A stretch of DNA of 10,515 bases, from positions 1-10,515 of the forward strand of contig CAIZKA010000209.1 of NCBI GenBank assembly GCA_903933395.1, written 5' to 3'. The notes under the pieces are model-generated. The model made no database searches. It saw only the letters and a list, made by a program, of their open reading frames with translations, and had not been told where the DNA came from. Shown one piece after another: positions 7,437-10,515 of this stretch. This DNA is from an uncultured beta proteobacterium. Lineage in GTDB: Bacteria > Pseudomonadota > Gammaproteobacteria > Burkholderiales > Rhodocyclaceae. The translations under genes and the position numbers were made by a program. Position 1 is the stretch's first letter. The number at the start of each line of letters is the position of its first letter.

Positions 7437-8206
7437 ACGGCAATTTTCAGGGCATCGGCGCGATCATCATCGGTGACGAGATTACGCTCGGCCGGCGTCA
7501 GGACAAGCATTTCGCCAAAATCGTCGAACTGCTCGCCGCGCGCGGGCTGACGCTGGATTGGGCCTTGTATGCCGGCGACAACCGGCCGCGCCTCGCTGAA
7601 ACCTTGCGCCGGACCTTCGCCGAGGGCGACATCGTGTTCAGTTGCGGCGGCATCGGCAATACGCCGGACGACCACACCCGGCAGGCGGCGGCAGCCGCTG
7701 CCGGCGTCAACCTCGCCCTGAATCCGGACGCGGAACGCGAGATTCGCGGCCGCTATGCCGAGATCGGCCGCGAAGTCAGCGACTATGCACTCGACATGGG
7801 GCGCTTCCCCGCCGGCAGCCGTATCATTCCCAATCCCTTCAACCGCATTCCCGGGTTTTCCTGGGGCGACCACCACTTCGTGCCCGGCTTTCCGCAAATG
7901 GCCTGGCCGATGATCGAATGGGTGCTCGACAGCTACTATGCCGATCGCTTCAACAGGCGGCCGTCGGCGGAGGCGGCGCTCCTGGTCTGGAAGGGCATCG
8001 AGAGCGCGCTGACGCCGCTGATGCTGAAGATCGAGGCCGAGTATCCGGGGCTCAAGGTATTCAGTCTGCCCTTCCTCGGCTCGGCCGAAGTCGGGCGCCA
8101 TGTCGAACTCGGCGTGCGCGGCGCGCCGGAGCAGGTTCCGGCCGCGATGGAGCTGATGCGGCGCGAGGTCGCGGAACTCGGTTACGCCTGCGATGAGAAA
8201 CACTGA
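7433..8206 (+). CDS. Stand-alone MoCF (MoaB/Mog, CinA N-terminal-like) domain protein
   Basis: A 257-residue, probably cytoplasmic protein. The N-terminal part resembles the molybdopterin-binding fold of MoaB/Mog and CinA: IIIGDEITLG with GDE at 14-16, YAGDN (46-50), and the hallmark GGIGNTPDDHTR at 72-83, equivalent to GG-hydrophobic-G-x-TPDD-x-TR. The later NPFNRIPGFSW and VPGFPQMAW (from about 134 and 150) match the CinA-N layout where the product loop LPGVP-x-E-M sits. CinA's C-terminal NMN-deamidase domain (PncC) is absent. No molybdenum-cofactor genes are nearby, so a role in cofactor synthesis is not supported; some CinA-N relatives act on nucleotides, but I cannot assign a substrate. 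It starts at ATG 7433, overlapping the upstream stop and backed by AAGGAGG. It is the last gene of the crcB cluster. Confidence 0.82.
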   Translation: MNGNFQGIGAIIIGDEITLGRRQDKHFAKIVELLAARGLTLDWALYAGDNRPRLAETLRRTFAEGDIVFSCGGIGNTPDDHTRQAAAAAAGVNLALNPDAEREIRGRYAEIGREVSDYALDMGRFPAGSRIIPNPFNRIPGFSWGDHHFVPGFPQMAWPMIEWVLDSYYADRFNRRPSAEAALLVWKGIESALTPLMLKIEAEYPGLKVFSLPFLGSAEVGRHVELGVRGAPEQVPAAMELMRREVAELGYACDEKH

Positions 8207-8270
8207 CGTGTAGGCTTGCTCTATTTCATTTATGCTGCGCTTTCCGTAACGAGGACTAACGGGTACCGCC

Positions 8271-9215
8271 ATGATCGACAGCCTGCTTCGTGAGCATCTG
8301 CAAAATTCCAGGTTGTTCGCCAATGTCAGCCTCGAAAGCGTGGAACATCTCTTCGAGCGCTGCGAGCGACGGAAGCTGGAGCGCGGCGATCACCTGCTCG
8401 AGGCGGATTCCGCCAACAGCCACCTTTACCTGATTCTCGGCGGCGAATTGCGCGTCTATCTGCAAGGGCGCGACATGCCGGCGCAGGCCGTGCTCGGCGG
8501 CGGCGATTGCGTCGGCGAGATGTCGCTGCTCGATGGCCAGCCGGCCTCGGCTCTGGTGCTGGCGGCGCAGGACAGCGAAGTTCTGGCCATACCGCACGAG
8601 GTGGTCTGGTCCCTGGTGGATTGCTCCCACGGCGTGGCGCGCAACCTCCTCGCGATCATCAGCGGCCGCGTTCGCGGCAGCAATCAGGCCCTGGTGGCCA
8701 TGCAGGCGCGCAGCCTCGAATTCGAGGAGGCGGGAAGCGTCGACGCGCTCACGGGGATTCACAACCGGCGCTGGCTACTGGAGGCCTTTCCGCGCGCCAT
8801 GGCGCGCTGCGAGAGGGATGAAAAGCCCTTGTGCCTGGTGATTGCCGATATCGACCTGTTCAGGAATTTCAACGACCGGTTTGGTTACCTTACCGGCGAC
8901 GCCGTGTTGAGGCGCATGGCGAGCCGCCTGGCCGACGGCTTGCGGGCACAGGATCTGATAGCGCGCTATGGCGGCGAGGCCTTCGTGATCCTGCTGCCGC
9001 AGGCCAGCCTGGACGATGCCCTGCCGATTGCCGGGCGCCTGCGCGAACTGGTGGCGATCGGCAGCGGCTTGCACACCGGCGAAGGCGTGACGCTCAGTTG
9101 CGGCGTCGCCCAGATGACGCCGGGCGAAACGCTGGATGCGCTGATTTCGCGTGCCGATGGGGCGCTGCGGCGCGCCAAGGAAGGCGGTCGCGACCGGGTG
9201 GAAGCCGCCGCCTGA
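8271..9215 (+). CDS. cNMP-binding-like domain plus GGDEF (diguanylate cyclase-like) protein
   Basis: A 314-residue, probably cytoplasmic signalling protein. Residues about 15-135 form a CRP-type cyclic-nucleotide-binding fold with VGEMSLLDGQPASA (81-94) as the phosphate-binding cassette. In E. coli CRP the corresponding segment ends QERSA with the phosphate-contacting Arg; here Ala92 replaces it, while Glu83 is kept. The GGDEF domain spans about 155-311: DALTGIHNRR (158-167), DID (193-195), FND with Asn201, GYLTGD with Asp210, an intact RxxD inhibitory site R225-A-Q-D228 exactly five residues before the signature, and the signature itself, GGEAF (234-238), not GGDEF or GGEEF. The metal-binding third position is acidic but the fourth is Ala. 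There is no EAL domain, DNA-binding helix or membrane segment. ATG 8271 has only a distant GAGGA (8251-8255). The 64-base gap before it is AT-rich at 8221-8236, so it may have its own promoter, but I find no clear -35/-10 pair. Confidence 0.9.
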   Translation: MIDSLLREHLQNSRLFANVSLESVEHLFERCERRKLERGDHLLEADSANSHLYLILGGELRVYLQGRDMPAQAVLGGGDCVGEMSLLDGQPASALVLAAQDSEVLAIPHEVVWSLVDCSHGVARNLLAIISGRVRGSNQALVAMQARSLEFEEAGSVDALTGIHNRRWLLEAFPRAMARCERDEKPLCLVIADIDLFRNFNDRFGYLTGDAVLRRMASRLADGLRAQDLIARYGGEAFVILLPQASLDDALPIAGRLRELVAIGSGLHTGEGVTLSCGVAQMTPGETLDALISRADGALRRAKEGGRDRVEAAA

Positions 9216-9226
9216 GGGAAGCTCAG
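9212..9226. other. Hairpin spanning the two converging stop codons
   Basis: CTGAG (9212-9216), loop GGAAG, CTCAG (9222-9226) makes a perfect 5-bp inverted repeat that contains both the GGDEF-gene stop and the tldD stop. Neither side has a clear U-run, so a bidirectional terminator is possible but weakly supported. Confidence 0.3.
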
Positions 9227-10515
9227 CCTGTCCCGCCCACGGTCAGACCGTCGATGCGCACCGTCGGCTGGCCGACGCCGACCGGCACGCTCTGGCCTTC
9301 CTTGCCGCAGGTGCCGACGCCGGAATCGAGTGCCATGTCGTTGCCTATCATCGAGACGCGCATCATGGCTTCCGGGCCGCTGCCGATCAGCGTGGCGCCC
9401 TTGACCGGCGTGGTGATTTTTCCGTTTTCGATCAGGTAGGCCTCGGCGGTGGAAAAGACGAACTTGCCGCTGGTGATGTCGACCTGGCCGCCGCCGAAGT
9501 TGGCGGCGTAGAGGCCCTTCTTCACCGACTTGATGATTTCCTGCGGATCGCGGCTGCCGTTAAGCATCGCGGTATTGGTCATGCGCGGCAGCGGCAGGTG
9601 AGCGAAGGATTCGCGGCGGCCGTTGCCGGTGACGGGCACACCCATCAGGCGCGCATTCAGCGTGTCCTGCAGATAGCCGACGAGGATTCCGTCTTCGATC
9701 AGCACCGTGCGCTGTGTCGGATTTCCTTCGTCGTCGACGGTCAATGAACCGCGGCGGTCGGCTATGGTGCCGTCATCGACCACCGTGACGCCTTTTGCGG
9801 CGACGCGCTGGCCGATGCGTCCGGCGAAGGTCGAACTGCCCTTGCGGTTGAAGTCGCCTTCGAGGCCGTGGCCGACTGCTTCGTGCAACAGGATGCCGGG
9901 CCAGCCGGGGCCCAGCACCACGGTCATCTGGCCGGCCGGCGCCGGCTTGGCGGCGAGGTTGACGCTGGCCTGGTGCACCGCGCGGTCGGCGTAGTCCTTC
10001 AGTACGGCGTCGCTGAAGTAGGCGTAGTCGAAGCGTCCGCCGCCTCCCGAGGAACCCTGCTCGCGCCGTCCGTGTTCCTGCATGATCACGGTGATCGACA
10101 CGCGCACCAGCGGCCGCACGTCGGCCGCCATCTGGCCGTCGGAACGCGCCACCAGCACGACTTCCCAGGTGCCGGCGATGCTGGCCATGACTTCGCGGAC
10201 GCGCGGATCGGCGGCGCGCGCCATGGCTTCCAGGCGCTCCAGCAGTTTCACCTTGGCGGCATCGTCGAGCGAGGCGATCGGATCATTGCCGGCGTAGAGC
10301 GGCGCCGGTTGCTTGCGCCGCTGCAGGAGAGGCGCCAGGCGTTGGGAGCCCGCGGCGGCAATTGCGCGGGTGGTGCCGGCCGCCGCCGTCAGCGCGGCCA
10401 GGCTGATGTCATCGGAATAGGCGAAGGCGGTCTTCTCGCCCGACAGCGCACGCACGCCGACGCCCTGTTCGATGTTGAAGCTGCCCGATTTGACGATGCC
10501 TTCTTCCAGGCTCCA
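9223..10515 (-). CDS. tldD: Metalloprotease TldD (N-terminus beyond the window)
   Basis: Zinc metalloprotease subunit that in E. coli acts with TldE (PmbA) as a cytoplasmic heterodimer, trimming the microcin B17 precursor and degrading unfolded peptides such as CcdA. The frame is open to the right edge and gives 430 residues; the visible start, WSLEEGIVKSG, aligns with E. coli TldD near residue 48, so about 50 residues lie outside. The catalytic HExxxH motif is HEAVGH at nucleotides 9885-9868, followed by GLEGDFNRKG, and the conserved metal-ligand Cys of GVGTCGKEG is encoded at 9309-9307. SGGGGRF, NARLMG, TGNGRRES and the C-terminal VGVGQPTVRIDGLTVGGTG are also family hallmarks. An in-frame GTG at 10455 is not the start because clear homology continues upstream of it. 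tldE is not in the window. The gene converges on the GGDEF gene with a 7-base gap. Confidence 0.96.
   Translation of the reverse strand, partial: WSLEEGIVKSGSFNIEQGVGVRALSGEKTAFAYSDDISLAALTAAAGTTRAIAAAGSQRLAPLLQRRKQPAPLYAGNDPIASLDDAAKVKLLERLEAMARAADPRVREVMASIAGTWEVVLVARSDGQMAADVRPLVRVSITVIMQEHGRREQGSSGGGGRFDYAYFSDAVLKDYADRAVHQASVNLAAKPAPAGQMTVVLGPGWPGILLHEAVGHGLEGDFNRKGSSTFAGRIGQRVAAKGVTVVDDGTIADRRGSLTVDDEGNPTQRTVLIEDGILVGYLQDTLNARLMGVPVTGNGRRESFAHLPLPRMTNTAMLNGSRDPQEIIKSVKKGLYAANFGGGQVDITSGKFVFSTAEAYLIENGKITTPVKGATLIGSGPEAMMRVSMIGNDMALDSGVGTCGKEGQSVPVGVGQPTVRIDGLTVGGTG

Noticed and set aside
8207..8270. Promoter for the GGDEF gene
   Set aside because: TATGCT at 8231-8236 lies in an AT-rich patch, but no acceptable -35 hexamer sits 16-18 bases upstream, and a sigma54-type GG/GC pair with correct spacing is also absent. 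Left as a remark only.
9223..10455. tldD starting at the GTG at 10455
   Set aside because: The frame is open to the window edge and the residues before it match TldD (for example NIEQGVGVRA spans it), so the gene is truncated by the window and does not start there.

Overview
The window is a compact, GC-rich stretch of bacterial chromosome. The proteins most resemble those of Betaproteobacteria (Rhodocyclales or Nitrosomonadales type). This placement is an inference from the GlnRS, CrcB, HrpA and TldD sequences and the strong G/C third-position bias; no rRNA or other taxonomic marker is present. Gene density is high, with no gene-free stretch over about 140 bases, and I see no tRNA, IS element, phage gene, CRISPR array or integrase.

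Layout. (1) The last 20 codons of an unidentified plus-strand gene end at 63. (2) On the minus strand lie a secreted DUF3617-family protein (76-576) and, upstream of it in transcription, glutaminyl-tRNA synthetase glnS (647-2434). (3) A divergent intergenic region of about 140 bp (2435-2573) holds a perfect 8-bp inverted repeat with a TAGAAT box in each arm, a duplicated C-rich 9-mer and a strong stem in the presumed crcB leader. (4) A tight plus-strand cluster follows: crcB/fluC (fluoride channel), hrpA (DEAH RNA helicase), an EI24/CysZ-like membrane protein and a stand-alone MoCF/CinA-N-like protein. Two of the three junctions are 4-base ATGA overlaps and the third gap is 22 bp, so this looks like one transcription unit. 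(5) After 64 bp comes a cyclic-nucleotide-binding-like plus GGDEF protein (8271-9215). (6) Converging on it with a 7-bp gap is tldD (9223 to the right edge, minus strand, N-terminus cut off).

Most of the genes are housekeeping or conserved: translation (glnS), ribosome/mRNA metabolism (hrpA), ion detoxification (crcB) and peptide maturation/proteolysis (tldD). The least ordinary items are the signalling protein, whose GGDEF signature reads GGEAF and whose cNMP-type domain lacks the usual phosphate-binding Arg; the glnS-crcB intergenic architecture; an unusual linker insertion near the GlnRS N-terminus; and the coupling of a fluoride channel to an RNA helicase. I did not find convincing evidence of a wholly new multi-gene system.
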